64,000 bases of DNA, from contig JAFWFS010000027.1 in NCBI GenBank assembly GCA_017515475.1, positions 64,829 to 128,828 on the forward strand, written 5' to 3'. Each line of letters starts with the position of its first letter. Within the stretch, counting starts at the first letter, position 1. Both the position numbers and the translations under genes were made by a program. Shown here in pieces: positions 36,285 through 47,100 of this stretch. Under the pieces are notes generated by a model. The model saw only the letters and a program-made list of their open reading frames with translations. It had not been told where the DNA came from and searched no databases. This stretch comes from Erysipelotrichaceae bacterium (GTDB lineage Bacteria; Bacillota_I; Bacilli_A; Erysipelotrichales; Erysipelotrichaceae).

Positions 36285-36839
36285 ATGGAAAATACAAACA
36301 AAGATAACAAGAGAGAAAACAGAAGACCTAACAACAACAGAAGATTTAACAGAGAAGTTAAAGAATTCGAAGAGCGTGTCGTTCAGATCAACCGTATTTC
36401 CAAGACCGTCAAGGGCGGACGCAGAATGAGATTCGCTGCGATCGTGGTAGTCGGTGATAAGAAGGGCAGAGTAGGTTATGCTTTAGGCAAGGCAAATGAA
36501 GTTCCTGATGCAATCAGAAAAGCATCTGAAGCAGCAAAGAAAAACGTTAAAAGAATTCCACTGGTAGATGGTTACAGAACCATTCCGCACGCAACGACTG
36601 GCAGATACGGAGCAGGTGAAGTCGTATTAAGACCGGCTGCTCAGGGTACCGGTATCGTTGCCGGCGGCGTCGTTCGTGCCATTCTCGAACTTGCAGGTGC
36701 AACCGATGTCATTACCAAGTGCGTTGGTTCACGTACACCTATCAACCAGGTACATGCGACAATGCAGGCCTTAACGGAACTGAAGACTGTCAATTCCGTT
36801 GCCAAACTGCGTGGCATGAAGGTTGAAGAAGTACGATAG
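36285..36839 (+). CDS. rpsE: 30S ribosomal protein S5
   Basis: This 184-residue fidelity protein has a longer, Asn/Arg-rich N-terminus (about 20 residues) than the core family. [34 protein letters not shown], and [18 protein letters not shown] are present. It is followed after ten bases by rplO; the expected rpmD (L30) gene is missing from this junction. Confidence 0.97.
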   Translation: MENTNKDNKRENRRPNNNRRFNREVKEFEERVVQINRISKTVKGGRRMRFAAIVVVGDKKGRVGYALGKANEVPDAIRKASEAAKKNVKRIPLVDGYRTIPHATTGRYGAGEVVLRPAAQGTGIVAGGVVRAILELAGATDVITKCVGSRTPINQVHATMQALTELKTVNSVAKLRGMKVEEVR

Positions 36840-36849
36840 GAGGTGTCTT

Positions 36850-37290
36850 ATGAACTTACATGAAATGAAATACAACGAAGGTGCAAGACACACGACAAAG
36901 AGATTAGGCAGAGGCCAGGGCTCGGGCCAGGGCAAGACTGCCGGTAAAGGCCACAAGGGTCAGAATGCCAGATCCGGTGGCGGTGTTGCGATCGGTTTTG
37001 AAGGCGGTCAGACTCCGTTCTTCAAGTCCATGCCGAAAAGAGGCTTCACCAATTTCAACCGTCTGGAATATGCTGTAGTAAACCTGACTGAACTGAATCG
37101 TTTCGAAGATGGTACTACGGTTACTCCGGAACTGCTGAAACAGGCAGGTATCGTCAGAAAGCAGCTGGACGGTATCAAAGTACTGGGCAACGGAAAACTG
37201 GAAAAGAAACTCACCGTTTCATGCCATAAGATTTCCAAGAGCGCTCAGGCTGCTATTGAAAAGGCAGGCGGAAAAGTTGAGGTGATCTAA
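36850..37290 (+). CDS. rplO: 50S ribosomal protein L15
   Basis: The start at 36850 ([14 protein letters not shown]) follows TAGGAGGTGTCTT, which overlaps the rpsE stop. The 146-residue protein has the Gly-rich [18 protein letters not shown] and [18 protein letters not shown] segments that thread into 23S rRNA. Its stop abuts the GTG of secY. Confidence 0.98.
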   Translation: MNLHEMKYNEGARHTTKRLGRGQGSGQGKTAGKGHKGQNARSGGGVAIGFEGGQTPFFKSMPKRGFTNFNRLEYAVVNLTELNRFEDGTTVTPELLKQAGIVRKQLDGIKVLGNGKLEKKLTVSCHKISKSAQAAIEKAGGKVEVI

Positions 37291-38577
37291 GTGTTCAAAA
37301 CATTCATAGATTTTCTCAAAAACAAGGACATTAGAAAGAAACTGCTTTTTACACTGTTTATTCTGTTCATCTTCCGTCTGGGATCATCCATTCCGGCTCC
37401 GGGAGTCAACACCCAGATCATTAAGCTGAGCGCGAACTCCCTGCTGAACATGATGAGCATCCTGGGTGGCGGATCTATCGAACAGATGTCTATCTTCTCT
37501 CTGGGCGTAGGACCGTATATCACTGCCAGCATCATCATTGAACTGCTGGCCATGGATATCATTCCTGCCCTGGCAGAGATGGCTAAATCGGGTAAGAAGG
37601 GCCGTCAGCAGATGGACCGTATTACCAGATATCTGGGTGTCGTCATGGCACTGGTACAGGGCTACTTCATTGTCCAGTATCTTGACAGGGCGTATGCCGG
37701 CTACAACTTTATCGATAATCCGGGATTTACTTCCTATCTGTATATTTCCGTTATCTTTACCGCCGGTACGATGTTCCTGCTGTGGCTGGCTGATCAGATC
37801 ACGTCAAAGGGTATCGGAAACGGTACTTCCATGATCATCTTCGCCGGCATCGTTGCGGATATGCCTACGACTTTCAGGACAGTCTACGAGACTTTCCTGG
37901 GAGAGAACGCTGTTTCCAAGCTTGGCATGGGCGGCTTTATTGCCTACTGTGTCATGTATGTGGCAATCATCGTTCTGGTCGTACTGATGCAGATGTCGGA
38001 AAGAAGGATTCCGATCCAGCAGTCTTCTTCAAGAGCTCTGAACAAGACCAAGGGCGATCTGAACCATCTGCCGCTGAAGATCAACTCTGCATCCGTTGTT
38101 CCGGTCATCTTTGCGTCATCCCTGATTCAGGGTCCGCAGATCATCGCTTCCTGGGTCAACCAGGACGCCTACAACTGGCTGCAGAAGATCTGCGACTTCA
38201 CCAGTCCGTGGTTCCTGTGCTTCTATGCTTTCCTGATCATTCTGTTTACCTTCTTCTACACCAATCTGACGATTGATCCGCAGAAGATGGCAGACGATCT
38301 GGGAAAGAACGGACAGTACATTCCGGGTGTCAGACCTGGAACCGAGACCAAGAACTATGTTTCCAAGGTTCTCAACAGGATCACTGTTCTGGGTGCTCTG
38401 CTGCTGACTTTCATCGCCATTCTGCCGTATGTGGTATCGAATCTTACCGGTCTCTCGCAGCGTGCTGCGGTTGGCGGTACAGGTATCATCATCGTTGTCG
38501 GTGTGGCAATGGATACGATCAAGCAGCTGAAGTCTCAGCTTACTTCAAAGCAGTATAAGAGTTTTGTCGGAAAATAG
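37291..38577 (+). CDS. secY: Protein translocase subunit SecY
   Basis: The main channel of the Sec translocon: 428 residues, ten hydrophobic helices. FRLGSSIPAPGVN in the first periplasmic plug region, SLGVGPYITASIIIELL, QMSERRIPIQQSSSRA in the cytoplasmic loop, and DLGKNGQYIPGVRPGT are diagnostic. The start is GTG directly after the rplO stop, so it is translationally coupled. A second SecY is not seen. Confidence 0.98.
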   Translation: MFKTFIDFLKNKDIRKKLLFTLFILFIFRLGSSIPAPGVNTQIIKLSANSLLNMMSILGGGSIEQMSIFSLGVGPYITASIIIELLAMDIIPALAEMAKSGKKGRQQMDRITRYLGVVMALVQGYFIVQYLDRAYAGYNFIDNPGFTSYLYISVIFTAGTMFLLWLADQITSKGIGNGTSMIIFAGIVADMPTTFRTVYETFLGENAVSKLGMGGFIAYCVMYVAIIVLVVLMQMSERRIPIQQSSSRALNKTKGDLNHLPLKINSASVVPVIFASSLIQGPQIIASWVNQDAYNWLQKICDFTSPWFLCFYAFLIILFTFFYTNLTIDPQKMADDLGKNGQYIPGVRPGTETKNYVSKVLNRITVLGALLLTFIAILPYVVSNLTGLSQRAAVGGTGIIIVVGVAMDTIKQLKSQLTSKQYKSFVGK

Positions 38578-38587
38578 GAGGAAGGAA

Positions 38588-39238
38588 ATGAATCTTCTGA
38601 TAATCGGTGCTCCCGGTGCCGGTAAAGGTACGGTATCGGATCGAATCATTAATGACTATGAACTGGTTCACGTTTCGACGGGCGACATGCTTAGAGAAGC
38701 GGTAAAAAACGGTACACCTGTCGGTCTGCAGGCCCAGGGTTATATGAACAGAGGCGAGCTCGTTCCGGATGAAGTCATTCACGACATCATCGTGGAAAGA
38801 CTTTCCAGGGACGATGTGGATGCCGGATTCCTGTTCGACGGTTATCCTCGGACAAAGAATCAGGCTGTCGATCTGGACGAGATCCTGAAACAGCTGGACA
38901 AGAAGGTGGACTGTGTCATCGATCTGGACATCGATGATGAAGATCTGATCAAGAGGATCACAGGCAGAAGATTGTGTCCTGACTGCGGCGAGATCTACAA
39001 CATTTACTACAAGCCTTCCAAGACAGAAGGCATATGTGATAAGTGCGGTGGAACGCTGATTCAAAGAAAAGACGATAATCCGGACAGTCTGAAAGTCAGA
39101 CTGGAGGAATATCACAAGAATACTCAGCCTGTAATTGAGTATTATGAAAAGATGGACATTGTCAGACATGTGGATGCTTCGATGTCGAAGGACGAAGTGT
39201 ATGACAGTGTGAAAAACATCTTGGAAGGGTTGTACTGA
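38588..39238 (+). CDS. adk: Adenylate kinase
   Basis: Catalyses ATP + AMP to 2 ADP. The start at 38588 (MNLLIIGAPGAGKGT) follows AGGAGGAAGGAA; residues upstream in frame overlap secY and lack family similarity. The P-loop GAPGAGKGT, the DGYPRTKNQA NMP-binding motif and the zinc-binding LID (CPDC...CDKCG) of Gram-positive type are present. 216 residues. The TGA stop overlaps the ATG of map. Confidence 0.98.
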   Translation: MNLLIIGAPGAGKGTVSDRIINDYELVHVSTGDMLREAVKNGTPVGLQAQGYMNRGELVPDEVIHDIIVERLSRDDVDAGFLFDGYPRTKNQAVDLDEILKQLDKKVDCVIDLDIDDEDLIKRITGRRLCPDCGEIYNIYYKPSKTEGICDKCGGTLIQRKDDNPDSLKVRLEEYHKNTQPVIEYYEKMDIVRHVDASMSKDEVYDSVKNILEGLY

Positions 39239-39990
39239 TGATTTCAATCAAGTCTCCGCGGGAAATCGAACTGATGGACATCGCCGGCACTATTGTCGCC
39301 AAGGTCCACAGAAAGATGGCTGAGATTATCCGACCAGGTATTTCAACCTTAGAGATCAACCGGATCGCCGAGGAAGTGATCCGCGAGAACGGTGCTACCC
39401 CGTCATTCAAAAACTATCAGGGCTTCCCTTGTGCCGTATGCACGTCGGTCAACGACATGCTGGTGCACGGGATCCCTGATCATACGATCCTGAAGGACGG
39501 CGATATCATTACCGTCGACGTGGGAGCCTGCTACAAGGGCTACCACGGTGATTCGGGATGGACCTATACGGTGGGGAACGTTACCGATCCGAAAGTACTG
39601 AAGCTTCTGGAAGTGACTGAGAAGGCTTTGTACATCGGACTGGAACAGGTAAAACCGGGTAACCATGTAGGTGATGTGTCCAATGCCATCCAGACTTATG
39701 TCGAGTCGTTCGGATTCGGACTTCCGGCCGATTATACGGGACACGGGATCGGAAGAAGCGTTCATGAGGATCCTTATGTACCGAATGTCGGGAAACCGGG
39801 TACGATGGCTCTGCTGAAGAAGGGAATGTGTATCGCTGTCGAACCGATGGTTTTCATGGGTTCGCCGAAGTGCTATACTTTACCGGACGGCTGGGGAGTG
39901 AAAAGCTATGACCACTCCTGGGCGGCACATTACGAACATACCGTGGCGATCACGGATGATGGTTATAGAATACTGACAAAGGAGGATTGA
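39238..39990 (+). CDS. map: Methionine aminopeptidase, type I
   Basis: Removes the initiator methionine. The 250-residue pita-bread fold has the five metal ligands in expected places: Asp in [13 protein letters not shown], Asp in YHGDSGWTY, His in [10 protein letters not shown], and Glu in CIAVEPM and [11 protein letters not shown] overlaps the adk stop (TGATG). The zone CKLCRDD-type N-terminal extension seen in some types is absent. Confidence 0.97.
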   Translation: MISIKSPREIELMDIAGTIVAKVHRKMAEIIRPGISTLEINRIAEEVIRENGATPSFKNYQGFPCAVCTSVNDMLVHGIPDHTILKDGDIITVDVGACYKGYHGDSGWTYTVGNVTDPKVLKLLEVTEKALYIGLEQVKPGNHVGDVSNAIQTYVESFGFGLPADYTGHGIGRSVHEDPYVPNVGKPGTMALLKKGMCIAVEPMVFMGSPKCYTLPDGWGVKSYDHSWAAHYEHTVAITDDGYRILTKED

Positions 39991-39995
39991 AATAT

Positions 39996-40214
39996 TTGGC
40001 GAAACAGGACGTAATTGAAATTGAAGGTGTTGTCACAGATACCTTACCAAATGCACAATTCAAAGTGAAACTTGAAAACGGTCATGAGATCCTTGCTCAC
40101 GTTTCTGGTAAAATCCGTATGCATTACATCCGCATTTTACCGGGCGATCGAGTGACAGTAGAGATTTCACCTTATGACTTAACACGTGGGCGTATAACGT
40201 TTAGACATAAATAG
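39996..40214 (+). CDS. infA: Translation initiation factor IF-1
   Basis: This 72-residue OB-fold protein matches the family almost throughout: [58 protein letters not shown]. The start must be the TTG at 39996 (L/MAKQDV), which sits seven bases after AAGGAGG; the in-frame TTG at 39987 overlaps the map stop and would add three atypical residues. A rare start codon in an essential gene suggests translational tuning. Confidence 0.97.
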   Translation: MAKQDVIEIEGVVTDTLPNAQFKVKLENGHEILAHVSGKIRMHYIRILPGDRVTVEISPYDLTRGRITFRHK

Positions 40215-40229
40215 TCTAGGAGGGAAAAC

Positions 40230-40343
40230 ATGAAAGTAAGACCATCTGTAAAACCAATGTGCGATAAATGCCGTGTGATTAAACGCAAGGGTCGCGTTAT
40301 GGTTATTTGTGAAAACCCTAAACACAAACAGAGACAGGGATAA
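40230..40343 (+). CDS. rpmJ: 50S ribosomal protein L36, zinc-binding type
   Basis: A 37-residue protein: [20 protein letters not shown], then [18 protein letters not shown]. The Cys-Cys-Cys-His zinc ligands are present. ATG at 40230 follows TAGGAGGGAAAAC. It lies between infA and rpsM as in most Firmicutes. Confidence 0.97.
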   Translation: MKVRPSVKPMCDKCRVIKRKGRVMVICENPKHKQRQG

Positions 40344-40361
40344 AGGGGAGGAAAGAAATAA

Positions 40362-40727
40362 ATGGCTCGTATAGCTGGAGTTGATATTCCAAATAATAAG
40401 CGTGTTGTCATCGCTTTGACTTACATCTACGGTGTCGGTCTGACGACGGCGAAGAAGGTACTGGCTGATAACAAGATCAGCGAAGATATCCGTGTAAAGG
40501 ATTTAACCGATGAGCAGCTGAATGCCATCCGTAAGTCTTTAGACGAATACAAGCTGGAAGGCGATCTGAGAAGAGAGACGCAGCTGAACATCAAGCGTCT
40601 CATGGAAATCGCATGCTACCGCGGTATCAGACATAGAAAAGGTCTTCCTGTCAGAGGTCAGAGAACCAAGACCAATGCCAGAACCCGCAAGGGACCTAGA
40701 AGAACAGTAGCTAACAAGAAGAAGTAA
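40362..40727 (+). CDS. rpsM: 30S ribosomal protein S13
   Basis: A 121-residue head protein that contacts P-site tRNA and L5. [44 protein letters not shown] and the basic C-terminus [13 protein letters not shown] are diagnostic. ATG follows GGGGAGGAAAGAAATAA. Confidence 0.98.
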   Translation: MARIAGVDIPNNKRVVIALTYIYGVGLTTAKKVLADNKISEDIRVKDLTDEQLNAIRKSLDEYKLEGDLRRETQLNIKRLMEIACYRGIRHRKGLPVRGQRTKTNARTRKGPRRTVANKKK

Positions 40728-40738
40728 GGAGATAAACA

Positions 40739-41134
40739 ATGGCACAGAAAGCAAAAACAACCACACGTAAAAGACGTGTCAAGAAGAATATTGCCAGTGG
40801 CGTTGCACATGTCCACTCAACATTCAACAATACAATCGTTACGATCACTGATGAAGCAGGCAACGTTATCGCCTGGTCAAGTGCCGGTGCATTAGGATAC
40901 AAGGGTTCACGTAAGTCTACGCCGTATGCCGCTCAGCTGGTTGCTGAAGCTGCCGGAAAGACCGCCATGGATCACGGCATGAAGAAGGTAGAAGTAAACG
41001 TCAAGGGACCGGGTCCGGGCAGAGAAGCGGCTATCCGTTCGCTGTCTACAGCCGGTCTGGAGATCACAGCTATCAATGATGTAACGCCTGTTCCTCATAA
41101 CGGCTGTCGTCCACCTAAGAAGCCTAGAGGATAA
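40739..41134 (+). CDS. rpsK: 30S ribosomal protein S11
   Basis: A 131-residue platform protein. [53 protein letters not shown] and the ending [13 protein letters not shown] match the family. ATG follows AAGGAGATAAACA. Confidence 0.98.
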   Translation: MAQKAKTTTRKRRVKKNIASGVAHVHSTFNNTIVTITDEAGNVIAWSSAGALGYKGSRKSTPYAAQLVAEAAGKTAMDHGMKKVEVNVKGPGPGREAAIRSLSTAGLEITAINDVTPVPHNGCRPPKKPRG

Positions 41135-41144
41135 GGAGGAGAAT

Positions 41145-42104
41145 ATGAACAAATTTGAACGTCCTAAATTTAAAGTTGGTGAGTATGTTGAATCAGAAAA
41201 CTACGGCAGATTTGTTATTTCTCCATTAGAAAGAGGTTTCGGCACAACATTAGGAAATGCCTTAAGAAGAACGATGCTCTCATCCTTACCTGGCGATGCG
41301 GTATATTCCGTAAAGATCGACGGTGTATTCCATGAATTCTCATCGATCAAGGGCGTCAGAGAAGATGTGACATTAATCGTATTGAACATTAAGAGTCTGA
41401 TTCTGGATATCGCGGATGATGACGTATATACTTTAAGGATTTCGGCCAAGGGTCCTTGCACCGTCAAGGCGGAAGACATCATACTTCCTGCCGGTGTAGA
41501 GATCCTCAATCCTCAGCTGGAGATCGCTCATCTGGATCAGGGCGGCGAACTGGAAATGGAACTGCTGGCCAGAAAAGGCAGAGGCTATGTATCGGCAGAT
41601 GAAAACAAGCTTCTTTACCAGGGTTCTTCCCAGGGTATCGGTACGATCTATACCGATTCGATCTATACGCCTGTCGTCAAGGCGAATTATACGGTTGAAC
41701 CGACCCGTGTCGGTCAGTCGGCAAAGTATGATGAACTGACGATGGAAGTATGGACAAACGGTTCTATCGATCCGAAAGAATCGCTGGCACTGGCTGCCAA
41801 GATCCTGATCTCGCATCTGGATCTGCTGACAAACATCGATGTGGAAATCAGTGAAATGGATTCCGTCATGAAAGACTATGTCAACGAAGGCAATGCCAAG
41901 AAAGTCAACATGTCGATCGACGATCTGGATCTGACCGTAAGGTCTTACAACTGTCTGAAGAGAGCCGGTATTTCAACCGTTGAAGAACTGACGCAGAAGA
42001 CAGAGGAAGAGATGAGCAGAGTCAGAAATCTGGGCAAGAAATCGCTCAAGGAAGTTAAGGAAAAACTGCAGGCTCTTAACTTATCATTCAAACACAATGA
42101 CTAA
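41145..42104 (+). CDS. rpoA: RNA polymerase alpha subunit
   Basis: The 319-residue alpha subunit has an N-terminal dimer domain (residues about 1-225, with FVISPLERGFGTTLGNALRR) and a C-terminal UP-element/activator-binding domain (about 250-315, with SIDDLDLTVRSYNCLKRAGI and RNLGKKSLKEVKEKL). ATG follows AAGGAGGAGAAT. Confidence 0.98.
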   Translation: MNKFERPKFKVGEYVESENYGRFVISPLERGFGTTLGNALRRTMLSSLPGDAVYSVKIDGVFHEFSSIKGVREDVTLIVLNIKSLILDIADDDVYTLRISAKGPCTVKAEDIILPAGVEILNPQLEIAHLDQGGELEMELLARKGRGYVSADENKLLYQGSSQGIGTIYTDSIYTPVVKANYTVEPTRVGQSAKYDELTMEVWTNGSIDPKESLALAAKILISHLDLLTNIDVEISEMDSVMKDYVNEGNAKKVNMSIDDLDLTVRSYNCLKRAGISTVEELTQKTEEEMSRVRNLGKKSLKEVKEKLQALNLSFKHND

Positions 42105-42119
42105 GGGGGAAATGGAAAT

Positions 42120-42476
42120 ATGTGGAATCGCAGATTAGGCCGTACAGCTGATCACAGAGTAGCTTTATTCAGAAACCTGGCAACGGATCTGATCCTGAAA
42201 GGCAAGATCGAAACGACTGAGATGAAAGCCAAGGAATTAAGAAGCGTTGTTGACCATCTGATTACTGTTGCGAAGAAAGATGATCTGGCAGCCAGAAGAA
42301 GCGCTGCCGCTTATCTGAGAAACGTGACGACCAAAGACGGTAAGACGGCATTGAACGTGCTGTTCGAGGAAGTTGCCCCGAGATATAAAGACAGAAACGG
42401 CGGCTATACCAGAGTCGTTAAGACCGGTATCAGACGCGGTGATGCTGCTCCGATGGCAACAATTGAACTGGTTTAA
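42120..42476 (+). CDS. rplQ: 50S ribosomal protein L17
   Basis: Last gene of the cluster, 118 residues. [38 protein letters not shown] and [20 protein letters not shown] are typical. ATG follows GGGGGAAATGGAAAT. A strong terminator follows; neither rpsD nor ecfA genes, which follow in some Firmicutes, are here. Confidence 0.98.
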   Translation: MWNRRLGRTADHRVALFRNLATDLILKGKIETTEMKAKELRSVVDHLITVAKKDDLAARRSAAAYLRNVTTKDGKTALNVLFEEVAPRYKDRNGGYTRVVKTGIRRGDAAPMATIELV

Positions 42477-42487
42477 TCAAATCTGAT

Positions 42488-42517
42488 AAAACAGCCCTGA
42501 AACGGGGCTGTTTTTTT
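42488..42517 (+). terminator. Terminator of the S10-spc-alpha operon
   Basis: AAAACAGCCC pairs with GGGCTGTTTT around TGAAACG, followed by seven T. This is a strong intrinsic terminator 12 bases after the rplQ stop. Confidence 0.95.
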
Positions 42518-42607
42518 ATGTGCGGATCTGTTTGATTTCTTAAATATGAAATAGAATCATAAGGATAATGATTGATTATAATAAGTGTTACAATTTTATA
42601 AAGAACC

Positions 42608-43993
42608 ATGTTAAGCATAAAAGAGTACGACTGCAGCAACAATTACCGCAAACTGCATAATGATCCTATGCTGTTTCACAATGCGTTGAAGGCTGTGCTA
42701 AAAGGTGAGAAACGTTTTCATGTAGAAGATGATGAAACAGTGATGTTTGATCTGATATATGAAGATAACGATGAAAAAGCCAAGGCCGATCCTTGTTTTC
42801 CTGACAGTGATTTTTATCGCAGCGAGATGTTTTTTCCTCCTTATTATTCTTATGATGAAAACGACCGGGCTAAGCTTAATCTGGAACCGTTCGAGGGTTT
42901 TGATGAAGTTTTCTTTGAAGAAGTCAACGAATATACCGTTGTTCTGGCATACGTCCTTGAGAAATATACGGATATAGATATCGGTTTTAAAGACAATAGT
43001 ATAAGTTTATTCTCCTGGTTAAAAAGAGCCAAGTGCAGAAACAAACCGGGGAAAGATAAATCAATATATGTTCAAAGAAGTTTTTATCCTATCTATGTAA
43101 CAAAAGACAGATTCTGTACCATGGGACTGTTTCATTGTGTCTTCATGCTGCAGTGGCTGACTGATTTACCTAAAGAAAAAATAAAGTATCTTTCTTTTTC
43201 GATCAGAAAGACGGAAGGTATCGGCAGCATCATGACAACCTACAGCAAGCTGTCTCAGGCTTTGAAAAGATTTGATATTGAAGTGTTTATTGAACCGAAT
43301 TGTACAAGATTCTCCAGCGAACTGTTATCGAAGTACTTTGTATTTGGCAATGCACCTGATGATTCGAATGAAGATAACACCATTTGTGCGCATAGCTTTA
43401 ATTCTTTGATCCTGAATCATTTTGTTGATCGATATGAGTCAAGGATCGAGCTGAGTATGCTTCAGCCGCGATTCGTCAACGAAATGAAAGAATACACCGA
43501 TGAAGTCATGGGTGATAAAAAGGTATTGGGTGTATTGCTGAGAGGTACCGATTATATTTTAGCCAACTTCGCAGGTTTTTATCATCCTGTCTCAATCGAT
43601 GACAGTATCAGAGCCGTTAATGAGTATTTAAAGAAATATGATTATGACAAGATCTTTGTCGCAACGGAAGATGAATACTTTCTGGAAAGAATGATATCGG
43701 CTTTCCCTCATAAGATATTGGCCGTATCTCAGGAAAGACACAGGGTTACGGATTTTCATGATCTGAAATATATTTCTGAGCTGGAGAAAAAACAGTATTC
43801 GGGAGATGCATACAATGCTTCCGTTGATGATACGACAGCAAATTATTTCTATGCGATGTACATGCTTTCCAGATGCGAGAGTTTTATTTCCAACTGCATG
43901 TGCAGCGGTGTCAGCATCGTTTCTTCCTTTAATGATGGCAAATTCGTCAGAAGTGAAATATTAAGTGAAACCTGTAATGCGGGAGAACAGTAA
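42608..43993 (+). CDS. Putative GT-B glycosyltransferase, fucosyltransferase-like
   Basis: A 461-residue soluble protein without signal peptide. The C-terminal half contains KKVLGVLLRGTDY (compare the HxRRGDY donor-binding motif of fucosyltransferase-like families), KIFVATEDEYFLERM, FPHKILA and a final region with SNCMCSGVSIVSSFNDG, in the order expected for the NodZ/GT11/GT65 superfamily. The N-terminal half is not recognisable to me. The ATG at 42608 has no strong ribosome-binding site; an extended -10-like TGTTACAAT ends at 42594, so the leader would be very short. It stands alone between the ribosomal operon and the sensor phosphatase, so context gives little help. Confidence 0.5.
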   Translation: MLSIKEYDCSNNYRKLHNDPMLFHNALKAVLKGEKRFHVEDDETVMFDLIYEDNDEKAKADPCFPDSDFYRSEMFFPPYYSYDENDRAKLNLEPFEGFDEVFFEEVNEYTVVLAYVLEKYTDIDIGFKDNSISLFSWLKRAKCRNKPGKDKSIYVQRSFYPIYVTKDRFCTMGLFHCVFMLQWLTDLPKEKIKYLSFSIRKTEGIGSIMTTYSKLSQALKRFDIEVFIEPNCTRFSSELLSKYFVFGNAPDDSNEDNTICAHSFNSLILNHFVDRYESRIELSMLQPRFVNEMKEYTDEVMGDKKVLGVLLRGTDYILANFAGFYHPVSIDDSIRAVNEYLKKYDYDKIFVATEDEYFLERMISAFPHKILAVSQERHRVTDFHDLKYISELEKKQYSGDAYNASVDDTTANYFYAMYMLSRCESFISNCMCSGVSIVSSFNDGKFVRSEILSETCNAGEQ

Positions 43994-44124
43994 ACGAGTT
44001 CCTGAACAGGGCCTTTTCGTATACCGGAAAGCCTGCAAAACAGAAATAAGGGTCTTTTTGGTAGAATGAACGTAAAACAGATGAAATGCTTATTCATTCA
44101 TGTTCATGAGGATCGTATGAGATA

Positions 44125-44154
44125 TTGGTACTTATGCGGATGAAACGATATAAT
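44125..44154 (+). promoter_or_regulatory. Promoter of the propeller-sensor phosphatase
   Basis: TTGGTA (44125-44130), 18 bases, then a perfect TATAAT (44149-44154). Transcription would start about 15 bases before the ATG at 44177, leaving AAAGGA as the ribosome-binding site. Confidence 0.6.
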
Positions 44155-44176
44155 AATGCTATATAAAGGAACGGCA

Positions 44177-47100
44177 ATGGCGGGGACTCATAACAGAAGA
44201 ACTGTAAAAGAGAAGATAACTGTAATCGGGTTGTGCCTTTTTGTATTATCGGTTTTTCTTCTGAAGGCCGCAGTTCCGGTTACCGGCGAAGATGAGGATG
44301 AATTCTGGACCGGTGCAGGAAAACACAACGGAACGGTAGCCGTTGATCCGATCGGAAAAAGCGACGGCTTTTCGGCTGTACTCTACAACAACACAAACGG
44401 TCTTCCGACTTCGGAAGCCAACGACATTGTCGAGACATCGGACGGTTTTATCTGGATCGGCAGCTACAGCGGCCTGATCCGTTATGACGGAAGCACTTTT
44501 GAACGTCTGGACTCTACGACAGGAATCACCAGCGTGAAGTGTCTCTATGTCGACAGCATGGACCGTCTGTGGATCGGTACAAACAGCAACGGTTTAGCCA
44601 TGTACGACCATGGCGAAATCAGGATGTGGGGCTACGACGAAGGACTGAAGTCTCCTTCGATCCGTTCTATCATCGAAGATCCGGACGGAAGGATTCTGGT
44701 TTCTACGACGCAGGGTCTGCTGATCCTGGATGAAGAGTTCAATCTGTCCTATCTGGATGAAGGCAAGCTGAAAGACGCCTTTCTGCATGATTTAAGGATC
44801 GGCATCGACGGCACGATTTATGGCATAACCAACTCGGGAGACGTGTTCATGATCCGTAACGGCGAACTGTACAGATACTTCTCCTATCAGAATACCGAAA
44901 TCAAAGGCATCAACTGCATTTTCCCGGATCCGAAAAACGCCAATCTGGTCTATTTCGAAACGGTGGATTCTATCGTATATCATGGAAATCTTTACAAGGA
45001 TCAGATCGATCCTGAACCGATCGACATTTATCCGCTTTCTCAGATTCAGTCCTTTGAATACTTCGATGGAGATATCTGGATCTGTGCCAGAAACGGTATC
45101 GGCGTACTTGATGAGGCGGGTTTTCATAAGCTTGAAAACGTTCCGATGAACAATTCCATCGGACATGTAATGACCGACTATGAAGGAAATCTGTGGTTCA
45201 CTTCCACCAGGCAGGGTGTCATGAAGATCGTTCCGAACCGCTTTATCGATCTGTTTGAACGATACGGGATCTCGGATCGGGTCGTAAACTCCACGTGCAT
45301 GTACGATGGAAAACTCTTCGCTGCGACAGACAACGGTCTGATGATTTTCGATGAAGAGGGCAGGCTGTCTGAATGGCCTGTAAAAAAAGTCATAGCGGCG
45401 GATGGCTCAGACATGGGATATGTCGATCTTCTGCAGATGCTGGAAGGATGCCGCATCCGTTCCATCATTCCGGATTCCGAAGGACGCATGTGGCTGTCTA
45501 CCTGGAACCGTTACGGTCTGCTTCGCTATGATGATGGAGAGATAACAGCATTCAACGTCGATGACGGTCTGTTCTCCGACGCAGTCAGAACGGTATGCGA
45601 ACGCAAGGACGGTACGATACTCGTTGCGAATACCGGAGGAGTAAGCGTCATTGAAGGGGATCGGGTCATTGCTTCCTATGATGAATCTGATGACATAACC
45701 AACACCGAGATTCTTTCTCTGGCGGAAGGCAAGAATGGCGATATTATCGCCGGAAGCGATGGCGGAGGCATCTTCATCATTTCGGATGGCGGTACGCGAA
45801 ACATCAGCTACAGCGAAGGTCTGACTTCCGGTGCAGTCATGCGGATCAAGCATGACGAGGATCACCATGTCTACTGGATCATTACCGGCGATTCACTGGC
45901 GTACATGAATGAAGATTATGAAATAACGACTGTCAGCAATTTCCCTTACTCCAACAACTTCGACGTCTACGGAAACAGCAAGGGAGAACTCTGGATATTG
46001 TGCAGCAACGGCATCTATATTGCGGAAATAGAAGATCTGCTGAAAAACGAGAAGATCGATGCCTTCCACTACAGCATGTCAAACGGCCTGCCTTGTATCG
46101 CAACGGCAAACTCCTACAGCGAACTGACGGATGATGGAGATCTCTATATCGCTGGTACGACCGGCATTGCGAAAGTCAACATTGAAGAAGCGTCTGAAAA
46201 CGTCAGCAATCTGAAGGCGGGAATTCCTTATGTCGAAATCGACGGACAGATCGTTTATCCGGACGATGCAGGGAGATTTATGCTGCCTCACGACTTCACC
46301 AAGCTGGCTATCCAGGGCCATGTGTACACGTATTCGCTGGTTGAACCTATAGTATCCTGCAGACTGGAAGGAATCGATAAATTCAGCAATACCGGACACA
46401 GCGTGGATGTTTTTCCTGCCATCTATACCAATCTTCCGGGCGGTAACTATACTTTTGCCATGGATCTGATGGATTCCATGGGCCAGATCAGCAAGACGAT
46501 ATCCGTACAGATCGTCAAAGAAAAAGCGTTCTACGAACAGGTGTGGTTCTATGTTCTGGCGTTTGTGGCAGTAAACATACTGATCTTCGAGACGGTCAAA
46601 AACTATGTAAACGAAAGACTGCAGGCTCAGGAGAAAAAGCATAAAGAGGAAGAAGACAAAAAACGTATCACCAACGAACTGAACATGGCTGCCAGCATTC
46701 AGCAGAGTATGCTTCCGCATATCTTCCCGCCGTTTCCGGACAGAAAAGAATTCGAGATCTATGCCACGATGGAGCCTGCGAAGGGCGTCGGCGGAGACTT
46801 CTACGACTTCTTCATGATTGACGACGATCATCTTTGCATGGTCATGGCCGACGTTTCCGGAAAAGGCATACCTGGCGCACTGTTTATGATGGTCTCTAAG
46901 ATCATTCTGCAGAGCTGCGCAATGCTAGGCCGCTCTCCTGGGGAGATCCTTTCCAAGACCAATGAAGCCATCTGTTCCAACAATCAGGCGGAAATGTTTG
47001 TTACGGTATGGGTCGGCATTCTGGAAATTTCATCAGGTATCCTGACGGCTGCCAATGCCGGACACGAGTATCCTATGATCAAGAAACCGGAAGGGAAATT

